Shown in pieces: positions 42,901-51,262 of a stretch of DNA of 51,262 nt (positions within the stretch are counted from its first letter, which is position 1; each line of letters starts with the position of its first letter). Below the pieces are notes generated by a model that made no database searches, was not told the origin of the DNA, and worked only from the letters and a program-made list of their open reading frames with translations. Both the position numbers and the translations under genes were made by a program. The stretch lies in the NCBI GenBank assembly GCA_001430745.1, contig KQ481971.1, positions 96,603-147,864 on the forward strand, given 5' to 3'. Source of the stretch: Auxenochlorella pyrenoidosa. Taxonomy: Eukaryota > Chlorophyta > Trebouxiophyceae > Chlorellales > Chlorellaceae.

Positions 42901-45900
42901 AGATCTTGCTCAAGGTGCGGGGGCAAGGGGATGTGTGTAGGTGGGGGTGTGGGGCTGGGCAGGCTAGGCAGAGGAGAAAGGAGTGGAGGTGGCGGCCTTG
43001 CTGCTTGCACACACAAAGGTATCTGGTGCTTTGGTGACAGCTTGATGATCGCGGGCTGGCCTGCACTGCTGCCTGCTGCTGCAGAATGGCACAATTGATG
43101 GCCGGGAGATGGAGCACCTGGTGAGTGGCTGGTGGGACAGGCATTGCCTGGCAGCATTAAGGTACTGCATGCGCTGCTGGCGCTGCCCCACAGCCCTCTC
43201 TAAATCATGCACCAACAACACCCCCTCGGCTTGCGCGGCCTCCCCTGCAGGTGCGCTGGCCCCATGCCACTTCTGCCCCTCCCATGAGCGACGAGCTGGC
43301 CCGCTGGATGGGCGAGGCACAGTGGGCGGCGCTGGTGCCGCTGGCCCAGCTGCCGGCATTTGCTGGGCTGCCAAAGGACCTGGAGAAGAACTGCGATGAC
43401 TGGGAGCGCTGGGCGGGCAGCGAGGCGCCAGAGAGCACGCCCATGCCAGGTGGGCTTTGGAGGGCGGATGCGCAGGTGCCAGCCCGACAGGCACAGAGAA
43501 CCACCAGCGTCCACCAGCAGGGGTCTCGTGTCTCGTTTACCTGACGCCTCGCGTTTGCTTCCAGGCTGCTCACATACCCCACACTGCATGCCTTCACCAA
43601 CTGCACCGCTGAGCCCCCTGCAGGCGAGTGGTCCAAGCTCTCGGAGTTCCGCCGCCTGCTCGTCCTGCGCGCTCTCAAGCCCGACCGCATGCCCGCCGCG
43701 CTGGCCAGCCTGTGCGAGCGCGCCATGGGTGCTGCATACATCAACCAAGAGCCCTTCAGTGCGCGCACCGTGCTGGCGGAGAGGTGCGCTTTCCTCGGGG
43801 GTGGACAGGTCCTGAGAGGCGGGCTGGATTGGGTACCATGCAGGAAGCAGGAGCCAACGCTGCTGTACAGTGTCCCACTGGCACCCATCAAGCAGTTCCC
43901 TCTCCCTCCCCGCAGCTCTCCCGGTGCCCCCATCTTCTTTGTGCTGTTCCCCGGCTACTCGCCCAGCTCCCAGATTGAGGCTTACGCCCGCTCAGGTGGG
44001 TGGGCATCCTTGCAACTGCTCTTTCCTATTCCCGTGTCAAAGTTGGAGGCCTTGACTTGCCAGCTGCCAGAAACCTTTGTGTTTAGAAACCTTGTGTCCA
44101 GCCCAGGGCGTCCAGCACCTAATACATGCAGTCGCATGTCTCCGTCTCTGCCACGTGTCTGCCTGCAGTGGGCAAGACCGCCGAGCAGGGCAGCTTTGCG
44201 GTGATCAGCATGGGGCAGGGCCAGGAGGGCCCGGCGGAGCGCCTGCTGGACAAGTACCTGGCAGAGGTGAGGCCAGCGCCTGGCAGAGCAGCTGGTTGGG
44301 TGCTGTGATGGCTTGAGGCCGGCAACCTTTGTGTCGTGTGGACACCTGCCCATTGCGCTTACCATTCTAGCCTTCCTGGCCATCTTTCCAAGCTCTTGCT
44401 ACTCCCCTGAAGAGCCGCCGCCAGCCCCGTCTCCCCTGCAGGGCGGCTGGCTGTTCCTGGACAACTGCCACCTGATGCAGGCCTGGATCCCAAAGCTGGA
44501 GCGCAGGCTGGAAGAGGCAGCGGAGACAGCCCACAAGGTGGGGCCTGGCCGGGCGGGGGAGCCTCCAGGAGCATGGCGGCAGGAGTTGGGGATGATTGTT
44601 GCGGTGGTCAGTGTTGGGGCGGCCTGCCTTGATTTCCTCCCGTCCCGACCTGAGGCCACTGCCCTTGAAAACGCCCGTCACCCTCTGGGCGGCCAGGTCC
44701 ACACCCGCAGGACTTCCGCCTCTTCTTCTCGGCGGAGCCCATCAACGGCGCGCCACAGGCCCGCATCATTCCCGAGGGCATCCTGCAGGCACGCCCAAAC
44801 CCTGGCAGGAGGTGCCGCCATCACTGCCTGCTGCCAATCCGTCTTGGCCAGCAGTCATCATCAAGCTGCCAAATCCCGATGTGTGCAAAACCATAGCATG
44901 TTCAGCTGCCAACCTGAAAGAGTTCTCTTGTGGCGGCCCCTCCCCTCCCCTGCAGAACTGCATCAAGATCTCAAACGAGCCGCCCACCGACATGAAGTCC
45001 AACATGCGGCGCGCCTGGGCCGCCTTCCCGCCCAAGTTCTTTGCCCGCGCGTCCACGCCCGCCAAGGCCGCCGCGCTGCGCGCCATCTGCTTCGGCCTGT
45101 GCTTCTTCCACTCGGTGCTGCTGGGGCGCAAGAAGTACGGCACGGGTGAGGCGGGACGGGGGCTGGGTCGAGGCGGGACTGCACAAGTCTAGGCTCTTGC
45201 ATGGCAGGTTCAGCCCACGCCGCCGCGGCCACCATTCGTCCCACCAACACAGACCTACTGGATCTGCACGCTATCTGTCTTGGCTGGTTATTGTCGTGCC
45301 TCCCAACCCCGCAGGCATCGGCACCGGCACGGGCTCGGGCCTGGGCTACTGCCGCAACTACTCTTTCAACGCGGGCGACCTGGCCACCTGCGGCGACGTC
45401 ATCCTCAACTACGTGGAGGGCAAGGCGGCGGTGCCCTGGGCAGACCTGCGCTACCTGCTGGGAGAGGCGCGCGACTTTCCAACACCTCCCTGTTTGCTTC
45501 GTCTGTAAATGCACAGGCTGTGCGTGTTGAGGGCAACATGCGCTGGCGCAGCCTGCTTGACCCTCGGTACGCATCTCCCTCGCTGCTGCGCACACCTGAG
45601 CTCCATCCCTGCCGCACCGCCCCTCCCTGCAGGTGTTCTACGGCGGCCACGTGGTGGACAACTTTGACCGCCGCGTCATCAACACTTACCTGGATGCCCT
45701 CGTGCGCCAAGAGCTGCTGCCAGCCAACCTGGACCAGGCAGTGGCAGCCGCCACGGCCGCCGCAGCGGCGGCGGCGGGCGTGGCTGCCCCGCCGGTGGCG
45801 CTGGAGCAGCCGGCGCTGGAGCTTGCGCCCGGGTTCCGCCCGCCCGCGCCCGCCGACTATGATGGGATGCGGGCCTTTATCGAGAGCTTCCCTCCTGATG

Positions 45901-47895
45901 TGCCGCCGCTGTACGCCATGCACGGCAACGCGCAGCTGGCGCTGCTCAACGGGCAGACAGAGGCCATCTTCCAGGCCATGATGGAGGTGGGCGGCTCCGG
46001 CTTTGCAGCCGCAGCCACGGCTGCGGGCGGGGCCGCCGCCGGCCCTGCTGCTGGCGGCGCCGGCGCTGCCTCTGGCAGCAGCGTCGAGGCAGCGGTGCGC
46101 GCCGCCCTGGCCGACCTGCTGGGCCGGCTGCCGCCGCTGTTCAGCATGGTGGAGGTGGAGGCGCGGGTGAAGGACAAGACGCCGTTTGTGGTGGTGGCAC
46201 TGCAGGTGCGCCCCCTGCCGGCTACCTACGCTGCTGGCTGGGCAGCGTGTTTGCCTGCTTGCCTGCCTGCCTGCCTGCCTGCCTGTCTGCCTGCCTGCTG
46301 GGGTCACCGCCTGCCCAGCCCTACATACGCTGTCTGCCCGTGCTTGTAAGCTCCAGCTACGCCCCTGCCCTCTTGCCTGCTCTCGGCGCAGGAGGCGGAG
46401 CGCATGAACGGCCTGCTGGGCGAGATGCGGCGCGGCATGGAGGAGCTGCAGCTTGGGCTGGACGGAGCGCTCAACATGAGCGCGCCCATGGAGGCGCTGC
46501 TGGCGGCCATCGGGGCGGGCAGGGTGCCGCCCTCCTGGATGGCCTGCATGTCCACACGCATCCAGGTGGGGGGAGCTCTGGGCCCTGCCCTGCCCTGCCT
46601 GCCGCTCTCTTAGCAGGGAGGGCGGGTGCATCGGCAGGGTGGCAGAAGGAGCAGCCGCGGCTCTGTTGGTCCCTGGCAAGCTATTGTGACGTGTCATTAG
46701 AGTGCCAGCCGGCTGCTCAAGCTGTGCTCTGGTGCCTGGTGCACTGCCCCCCCCCACCTGCAGGAGGTGTACGGCCTGGCCGCCTGGTTTGCCGACGTGC
46801 TGCAGCGCCACCCGCAGCTGGCGGCCTGGACCGCCGGCGACATCCGCCCGCCAACCAGCATCTGGCTGCCAGGGTGAGGCAGCTTGGGGAAGGGCGGAAG
46901 GAGCAGGATAGCCTGGAGCATGGCTGGCAGGGCCTGCACTCTTGCCGCTGCCAGCAGCCTGCGCTTATTTGGCTAGCCACCTGCTCCGCCACTTGGCACC
47001 GACAGAAAGAGCATTGCTTTAGGAGCACAGCCTCCCGCCACCCACTTGTGCTCACCCCGCCATCCCAAACCCCACCCCCTGCAGCCTGTTCAACCCCAAG
47101 GCCTGCCTGACCGCCGTCATGCAGCAGTATGCACGCCAGCACCGCCTGCCTCTGGATGTCATGCGCTTCCTGGTCGAGGTCACAGACAGGCGGCCCCCGC
47201 TGCCGGGCGAGGCGGTGCCGGCGGGGGCCCCCGCCCTCGAGCCCGCCCCCGACGGCGGTGTGTACGTGAACGGCCTGACCCTGGAAGGTGAGGGGGACAG
47301 ATTCACACCAGCTGGGCTGGCTTGTGAGCGGTGTGCTGCCAGATCTGCAGGGTGCAGCAGAAGCGTTGTGGGGCTGCCAGCAGGCGCAACGCCTGCGCCC
47401 CCCCCCCCGGGCGTGCATGTCGACCTGCTGCATGCCACGCGGCCACGTTCTATCGCAGGCGCGCGCTGGGACGCCGAGGATGGCTGCCTGCGGGAGTCGC
47501 TGCCGGGGTGCCTGCGCCAGCCTCTGCCGGCCCTGCTCATCAAGCCAGTGACGGCGGAGCGGCATGCGGCCGCCCTGGCGGCTGGCGACCTGTACACCTG
47601 CCCGGTTTACACCAACGGCATGCGCGCCAACGTGAGGGGGCGTGGCAAGGTCTGGGAGGAGCCCACCACCTCTCCAGTTGGCCCTACTGTGCATGCACCT
47701 GGTCTGGCTCTTGCATGGGCAACCTTGGGGTTCTGCTGTAGGGTTGATGCCCAAGGCTTCCACTCTGTTTTCCTCCCCTTGGTGCAGGTGTACTCTCCGC
47801 TGATTGCGCAATTCACTCTGAGGACGAGGGAGCCGCCCTCCAAGTGGGTCCTGGCGTCGGTGGCGCTGCTGTTGCAGGATGAGACGGCGGCGTGA
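17396..47895 (+). CDS. ODA11: Axonemal outer-arm dynein alpha heavy chain (Kelch-IPT-filamin type)
   Basis: Microtubule motor ATPase of the flagellar outer dynein arm. About 97 exons can be joined in phase from the ATG at 17396 to the TGA at 47893-47895, giving about 4,600 residues with no frameshift or premature stop. Order: Kelch repeats, IPT and filamin-type Ig domains, more Kelch repeats, helical tail, linker, AAA1 (P-loop GPAGTGKT at 27352-27375), AAA2, AAA3 (GGPGTGKT), AAA4 (GVGGSGKQS), coiled-coil stalk with microtubule-binding domain, AAA5, a low-complexity insert, AAA6 and C-terminal domain. The Kelch/Ig N-terminus is the hallmark of the Chlamydomonas alpha heavy chain (ODA11), so I assign that subtype rather than beta, gamma or inner-arm. 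Oddities are Arg for Lys in the AAA2 Walker A motif and several GC-AG introns. Subtype assignment is by domain order, not phylogeny. Confidence 0.93.
18955..20235 (+). other. Dynein IPT and filamin-type Ig domains
   Basis: After the Kelch block the protein reads [19 protein letters not shown], the classic start of an IPT/TIG domain. It is followed by a filamin-type repeat: [36 protein letters not shown] and IRGSPFSVE. The last motif is a textbook filamin Ig end. One intron in this segment uses a GC donor (from 19387). Confidence 0.85.
20236..21390 (+). other. Dynein Kelch block 2
   Basis: A second group of Kelch-like strands follows the Ig domains ([60 protein letters not shown]). This suggests that the propeller is built from blades on both sides of the inserted IPT/filamin domains, or that there are two propellers. 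Confidence 0.75.
20877..20905. repeat. (GCCT)n microsatellite in a dynein intron
   Basis: A run of GCCT/CCTG tetramers occupies roughly 20877-20905 within the intron preceding the exon that begins SNPRW. A similar run occurs in another intron near 46250. Confidence 0.8.
21591..23345 (+). other. Dynein tail, helical region
   Basis: Exons 10 to 14 encode charged, mostly helical sequence ([53 protein letters not shown]) typical of the dynein tail, which dimerises and binds intermediate chains. It leads into the linker at about 23570. Confidence 0.7.
23570..27090 (+). other. Dynein linker (DHC_N2-type)
   Basis: The linker starts near [19 protein letters not shown] and includes [37 protein letters not shown] and FDWPSQIIL. 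These match the force-generating linker of dynein heavy chains (compare the usual FYFVSDDDLLEILG pattern). It ends just before the AAA1 entry sequence [13 protein letters not shown]. Confidence 0.85.
27250..29570 (+). other. Dynein AAA1, main ATPase site
   Basis: The entry sequence [19 protein letters not shown] is followed by the P-loop GPAGTGKT (27352-27375) and then [11 protein letters not shown]. Walker B is CCDEFN and sensor I is [16 protein letters not shown]. All catalytic residues expected of the primary hydrolysis site appear intact, so the motor could be functional. Confidence 0.9.
30055..32240 (+). other. Dynein AAA2 with Lys-to-Arg in Walker A
   Basis: The P-loop reads GPSGCGRS (30090-30113); the usually invariant Lys is an Arg codon at 30108-30110. 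The rest is conventional: [55 protein letters not shown] and [17 protein letters not shown]2 of dyneins normally binds nucleotide without hydrolysing it, so the change may be tolerated. Confidence 0.85.
32682..35075 (+). other. Dynein AAA3
   Basis: Contains the P-loop GGPGTGKT, split by an intron between Thr and Gly, the Walker B-like element [17 protein letters not shown], and [19 protein letters not shown] as sensor segment. AAA3 is the regulatory ATPase site of dynein. Motifs look intact. Confidence 0.88.
35445..37615 (+). other. Dynein AAA4
   Basis: Contains the P-loop GVGGSGKQS, split by an intron before the second Gly codon is completed, then [37 protein letters not shown] and [14 protein letters not shown]. 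The last segment resembles the sensor motif of canonical AAA4 domains. [16 protein letters not shown] leads into the stalk. Confidence 0.88.
37735..39915 (+). other. Dynein coiled-coil stalk and microtubule-binding domain
   Basis: The ascending helix begins [20 protein letters not shown] and the descending helix begins [19 protein letters not shown]. Between them lies the microtubule-binding domain ([27 protein letters not shown]-like helix, [12 protein letters not shown]). Length and motifs are standard, and the domain lacks a large extra flap. Confidence 0.88.
40088..42175 (+). other. Dynein AAA5
   Basis: Begins [20 protein letters not shown] and includes [71 protein letters not shown] and the long helix pair of the AAA5 strut. 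AAA5 has no functional P-loop in dyneins, as here. Confidence 0.85.
42337..42770 (+). other. Low-complexity insert between AAA5 and AAA6
   Basis: A single exon inserts about 145 residues rich in Arg, Ser, His, Gly and Pro. It contains basic-Ser motifs (GRRRTSL, AARRSTS) and a direct repeat of SHAGGPRM followed by a degenerate third copy SMQPGG. It is predicted to be disordered and a possible phosphorylation target. The Chlamydomonas alpha heavy chain is known to be phosphorylated in vivo. Confidence 0.75.
42771..47895 (+). other. Dynein AAA6 and C-terminal domain
   Basis: [19 protein letters not shown] leads into [17 protein letters not shown]. Then come [122 protein letters not shown] and [15 protein letters not shown]. 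All are conserved landmarks of the dynein C-terminal region. An Ala/Gly-rich stretch interrupts it at about 45990-46090. Confidence 0.88.
46247..46298. repeat. (GCCT)n microsatellite in a dynein intron
   Basis: Imperfect GCCT tetramers (interrupted by GCTT and GTCT variants) run through about 50 bases of the intron following the exon that ends VVVALQ. It is the second tetramer array of the same motif in this gene. Confidence 0.8.
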
Positions 47896-48314
47896 GGCAG
47901 CAGCGGCGCTTGCAGCTGCGGAGTAACCACGGCACGTGCAGCTGCTCCAGACGGTCGCCCAACTGTCCGTCAGATAGGTGCTGTAACTGTAACTGCACTG
48001 TAAGCCGTTGCTCAGCACCTGACAAGTGCATGAGCGCACCGAGTGGTCCTTAGAAGTGCTGCAACAGCTGCATTCCACTGCATGCATGGTTGACGATTTC
48101 AGGACACAGAAACACAATAAGTGGGCATGCTGGCTCTGCCAAATCCTGTGGCTCCTTCAAGCAGGATGGGTGCTGCCGCCGCCCAGTTGGCGGTGGTGCT
48201 GCCAGCCGTAGATGGATCTTGCGCGACACGCCGCCTGCTTGTTCTTTTGTCAGTTTAAAGCTTAAAACCTCACTGGCATACGGTTTGGGCAAGCTGCCTT
48301 CCTCCACAGGCTCG
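47896..48314. other. Spacer between the dynein and beta-ureidopropionase genes
   Basis: These 419 bases hold the dynein 3' UTR, with three TGTAA motifs in the first 110 bases, and the presumed promoter of the downstream gene. A minus-strand open frame crosses it (48050-48358) but has no supporting features. Confidence 0.6.
47982..48003 (+). terminator. Triple TGTAA poly(A) signal of the dynein gene
   Basis: TGTAA occurs at 47982-47986, 47988-47992 and 47999-48003, about 90-110 bases past the dynein stop codon. Three copies in 22 bases are unlikely by chance in GC-rich DNA and strongly support transcript termination here. Confidence 0.75.
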
Positions 48315-51262
48315 ATGGCAGAGGAGGCTTGCACAGCCGCTGCAGGTGCGAGAGGCACGGCCTTCTATTCAAGAGAGAGCGAGAAATTGATCGGAGGACT
48401 TGCGCAGCCGCGCCGACACGGCACGGCTGCAGCTGGCTTCCTGAGCGCCGCCCAGGTCCCGCCGCCCCCCCCCCCTCCACACACACACACACACACACCA
48501 CCCACTCCGCCCTCCACACATACCTCCTGCAGCCCCAGCAACGACCGCTGGCAGCCTGTGCGGGTTTGAGTCATTAGAGCAGCTGCTGGAGGTGACAAAG
48601 CGTGGGCTCCTCGCTGCTGCCAGCCTGCCGTGCCTGCTTGCCAAGGTGGCAAAGTGGCTATGCGCTCCTAGTGCTCCCCCCTTCACTTTCAAACTGGCAG
48701 CCTCGTGCAGCGTGCTGCCGATCCGTCCCATGGGTCCACTTGCAGGCCCGCCTCCCGCCAGAGGAGCTTGCCCAGGTGCAGCGCCTGCTGTATGGCTGGA
48801 ATGCCGGGCGGCCAGTGCAGGCGCTGCCGCTGCCGCCCTCGGCGGCTGCAGAGGCGGCAGCTGGCAACTTTGACCTGCAGGCAAGCTGCTGCGCAGCCTG
48901 ACAGCTTTCTCGCATGCATGCTGGCCATGATTTAGCGAGCCATGGACCTGCACAGCGTCCCTTGTGACTGAACCGCCCATGCTGGCATGGCAAGCTTACC
49001 CTTCATGCTCGCTTGCAACCGCATGTCCGGCAGCAGCCCCCCGCCTGATTGGCCACCACGAAAGGTCACCCGCCTGCAGGCTTACAGATTTGAGGCAGCC
49101 ACTGAGCAGCTGCGGTCGCCACGGGTGGTGCGGATAGGCCTCATTCAGCACGGCATGGTGGCGCCCACAACCGCTCCAATCGAGGAGCAGCGACAGGTGA
49201 CGGCGGCTGTGTGCCCAGGCTCTACAGAGGCCAGGTGCTCGCGGCTCGGTGTGCCAGCCAGCAGGGCAGGCGCCCAAGCTGGCAGCATCGCTGACGGGAT
49301 GCTGCTGGCGGGCGGCCATGCTCCCTTCGCCTCGCGCGCAGGCGGTGTTTGAGCGGGTGACCGGACTCGTGGATGCGGCGGGCGCGGCGGGCGTGCAGGT
49401 GCGCCGCCAATGCCCGCTTTGCCCACTGGGGTTGCAGCTGGCGCCTGGTATGCCCAATTTCTCGGATGCTGTTGAACCCTGTGAGCCTGCTGCCCCCGTC
49501 TCCCCCCTCTTGCCGCCCCAACACCCAACCCACCCACCCCACCCTTTCTTCCCCGATCTGCAGGTGCTGTGCCTGCAGGAGTTCTTTTCCTGCCCCTACT
49601 TCTTCTGCACCCGGGAGAGGCGCTGGTGCGAGTTTGCCGAGTCTGCGGAGGAGGGGCCGTCCACCCAGCTGTGCCGGCAGCTGGCGCGCAGGCACAACAT
49701 GGTGCGCTGCCTGCCCAGGCTTCGCCAGGTGCCCGCAGCTCGTGCTGTAATCTCCTCGCCAGCCGGCCGCATTGTGCTGCGGCGCCATTCGCCTCGTTTG
49801 CCGGCAGCTGGTGCATCCTCTGAGCAGTTGGGCGCGCAGCAGGGCGGCTGTCTCGCAGCTTCATGCCGCCTCCACCCACCTCCCTACCAACCGCTGCCCC
49901 CCCCACCCACCCACACACACACACACACACACCCCACACACACACAGGTGATTGTGAGCCCCATCCTGGAGCGGGACGAGGCGCACGGCGGCACCCTCTG
50001 GAACACCGCCGTGGTGGTGGGCAACAACGGCAGCGTCATCGGCAAGCACCGCAAGAACCACGTCACGCGCTGCGGCGACTTCAACGAGAGCACCTACTAC
50101 ATGGTGCGCCTGTGCGCCTGTGTGTGCACGCGTGGGCGCCGGTGCATGCCCGCAGGGGCGCCGGTGTGTGCACGCATGGGCGCCGGTGTTTGCACGTGCG
50201 TGCTTGACAGCAGCTGGCAAGCCTCTTGGGATGGGCATGCTCTGGTTGGTCGCATCCCGGCAGCGTGGCAGGGCAGGCCCCCCCCGTCGATACTGGGGGC
50301 CGCAACGGAGAGTGCGGGCGAGCTTTGCGGCGGCTCGGCCGGCATGCTGCAAACTGCTGTCACGGCACCGGGGCGCCCCACCTGCTCCCATGCCCCGTCC
50401 CACAGGAGGGCGACACCGGGCACCCGGTGTTTGAGACGGCCTATGGAAGAATCGCTGTCAACATCTGCTACGGCCGGTGTGCAGCCCGCTGCTGCGCTGG
50501 CTGTGGCTGTGCCACGGTCCAGGGCCGCACACCGCTGCTGCGCCGACAGGTAAACCCCTGCTCGCCCCGCTGGGCTGCCCGGCCACACTCCCTGGCCCAG
50601 CTGCTCCCGCGCAGGCACATCCCGCTCAACTGCCTCGCCTTTGCGCTCAACGGGGCGGAGATCGTGTTCAACCCGTGCTGCACCCTGGGCGGCTGGGCCT
50701 TTGAGTCGCTCTGGCCCATCGAGGCGCGCTACGCCGCTGCCGCCAACAGGTGGGGGCAGGCAGGGTGGCAGCAAGCCTGGTCCAAGCCTGGCCACAGGGT
50801 GGTCAATGCCTGGTCAAGGCCTGGGGTCCAGGCTTGAGTTGACCGACCAGGCCTCGGTGATTACCGCTGCCAAGCTCCGGTCCCACACACCTGGGGCTGT
50901 ATGTTGCAGCTACTACATGTGCGCCATCAACCGGGTGGGCACCGAGGCCTTCCCCAACGCCTTCACCAGCGGCAACGGCGGGCCGGCACACAAGGTGGGC
51001 AGCCCCTCGCTGTGCGCGGCCGCTGCGCCGTGCGGCCGCTGCGCCCCGCTGCGCCCCGCTGTGCCCAGATGTGCGCAGCCCCTGACAGCCCTGGCCCCCA
51101 GCCCTGTGTGCCGCCCTTGCAGGCCCTGCCAGCTCGCACGCTGGGGGGCGGGCCAGCGCCCCGCTACCCCCCCCCCCCGCCAACGGGAGCTGTGCTAGCC
51201 TCCAGCACCCTCTGCAACCCACAGCACAGCCTCTTGGGATGCAATTGGACCGTTCCTCTATG
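48315..51262 (+). CDS. UPB1: Beta-ureidopropionase (N-carbamoyl-beta-alanine amidohydrolase), 3' end outside the window
   Basis: Third enzyme of reductive pyrimidine breakdown: N-carbamoyl-beta-alanine to beta-alanine, CO2 and ammonia. Nitrilase superfamily. Visible exons are 48315-48345, 48533-48591, 48746-48880, 49080-49196, 49342-49398, 49564-49701, 49948-50103, 50406-50476, 50615-50749 and 50910-50994, giving 328 residues; the rest lies beyond the right edge. The Glu-Lys-Cys triad is E139 (LCLQEFF), K215 (GKHRKNH) and C252 (AVNICYGR), with the same spacing as human UPB1. [44 protein letters not shown] and [11 protein letters not shown] are specific to this subfamily. The start is the ATG at 48315 followed by a 31-base exon; this is the only upstream exon I found that restores phase to [10 protein letters not shown]. 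The intron at 48881 uses a GC donor. Confidence 0.93.
48477..48500. repeat. (CA)n dinucleotide run in intron 1
   Basis: About ten CA repeats preceded by a C-tract lie in intron 1 of the beta-ureidopropionase gene, about 35-55 bases before the acceptor at 48532. It may serve as part of the pyrimidine-rich tract. Confidence 0.8.
49907..49946. repeat. (CA)n run abutting a 3' splice site
   Basis: Two CA runs separated by CCCC end directly in the CACAG acceptor of the exon starting at 49948. The dinucleotide array therefore replaces the normal polypyrimidine tract of this intron. Confidence 0.85.
50123..50188. repeat. Three tandem 22-bp units in a beta-ureidopropionase intron
   Basis: Units 50123-50144, 50145-50166 and 50167-50188 all end GGGCGCCGGTG. 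Units 1 and 3 differ at one position, and unit 2 is more diverged in its first half. The array lies in the intron after the exon ending STYYM. Confidence 0.8.

Noticed and set aside
48050..48358. A 102-codon minus-strand frame between dynein and beta-ureidopropionase
   Set aside because: It overlaps the first coding exon of beta-ureidopropionase, has no family match, and no TGTAA follows it on that strand.
1..51262. CRISPR arrays, bacterial operons, transposases or organellar genes
   Set aside because: No regularly spaced direct repeats, Shine-Dalgarno-led operons, transposase motifs or long terminal repeats were seen; the gene structure is nuclear eukaryotic throughout.

Overview
This is nuclear DNA from a eukaryotic green alga (Chlorophyta). 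Coding regions are very GC-rich and are cut into many short exons by introns of roughly 100-300 bases. The introns are mostly GT-AG with a C/T-rich tract and CTGCAG or TTGCAG acceptors. The algal poly(A) signal TGTAA (not AATAAA) follows several stop codons. The proteins are eukaryotic (eL14, DGAT2, arrestin fold, axonemal dynein), and Ala/Pro/Gly/Gln-rich low-complexity stretches are common. The overall look resembles Chlorellales (Chlorella/Micractinium-like), but I cannot prove the genus from this window. All exon coordinates come from manual reading of splice signals, reading-frame phase and family similarity. No alignment was run.

Layout, left to right. (1) 641-3704, minus: a multi-pass membrane protein with an N-terminal soluble, possibly GAF-like, region and an acidic low-complexity linker. 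(2) 4021-6425, minus: a complete type-2 acyl-CoA:diacylglycerol acyltransferase of 7 exons and 345 residues. (3) 7049-11517, minus: a complete arrestin-fold protein of 12 exons and 374 residues with a predicted N-myristoylation start. (4) 13167-15324, plus: ribosomal protein eL14, 4 coding exons plus a probable 5'-UTR intron. (5) 15825-16925, minus: an unrecognised 272-residue protein with Pro-rich and Asp-rich tracts, divergent from the next gene. (6) 17396-47895, plus: one gene of about 30.5 kb and about 97 exons. It encodes an axonemal dynein heavy chain of about 4,600 residues with the Kelch-IPT-filamin N-terminus that marks the alpha heavy chain of the algal outer dynein arm. (7) 48315 to the right edge, plus: beta-ureidopropionase (pyrimidine catabolism), 10 exons visible, C-terminus outside the window.

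The genes do not form a functional cluster. They are independent housekeeping, lipid, trafficking, motility and nucleotide-catabolism genes, as expected in a compact algal chromosome. The outstanding element is the intact flagellar alpha dynein heavy chain, which would be notable if the organism is one of the coccoid algae regarded as non-motile. Other points are several GC-AG introns supported by reading frame, a Lys-to-Arg change in the AAA2 Walker A motif, a repeat-bearing Ser/His/Gly insert in the motor, and tandem repeats confined to introns.
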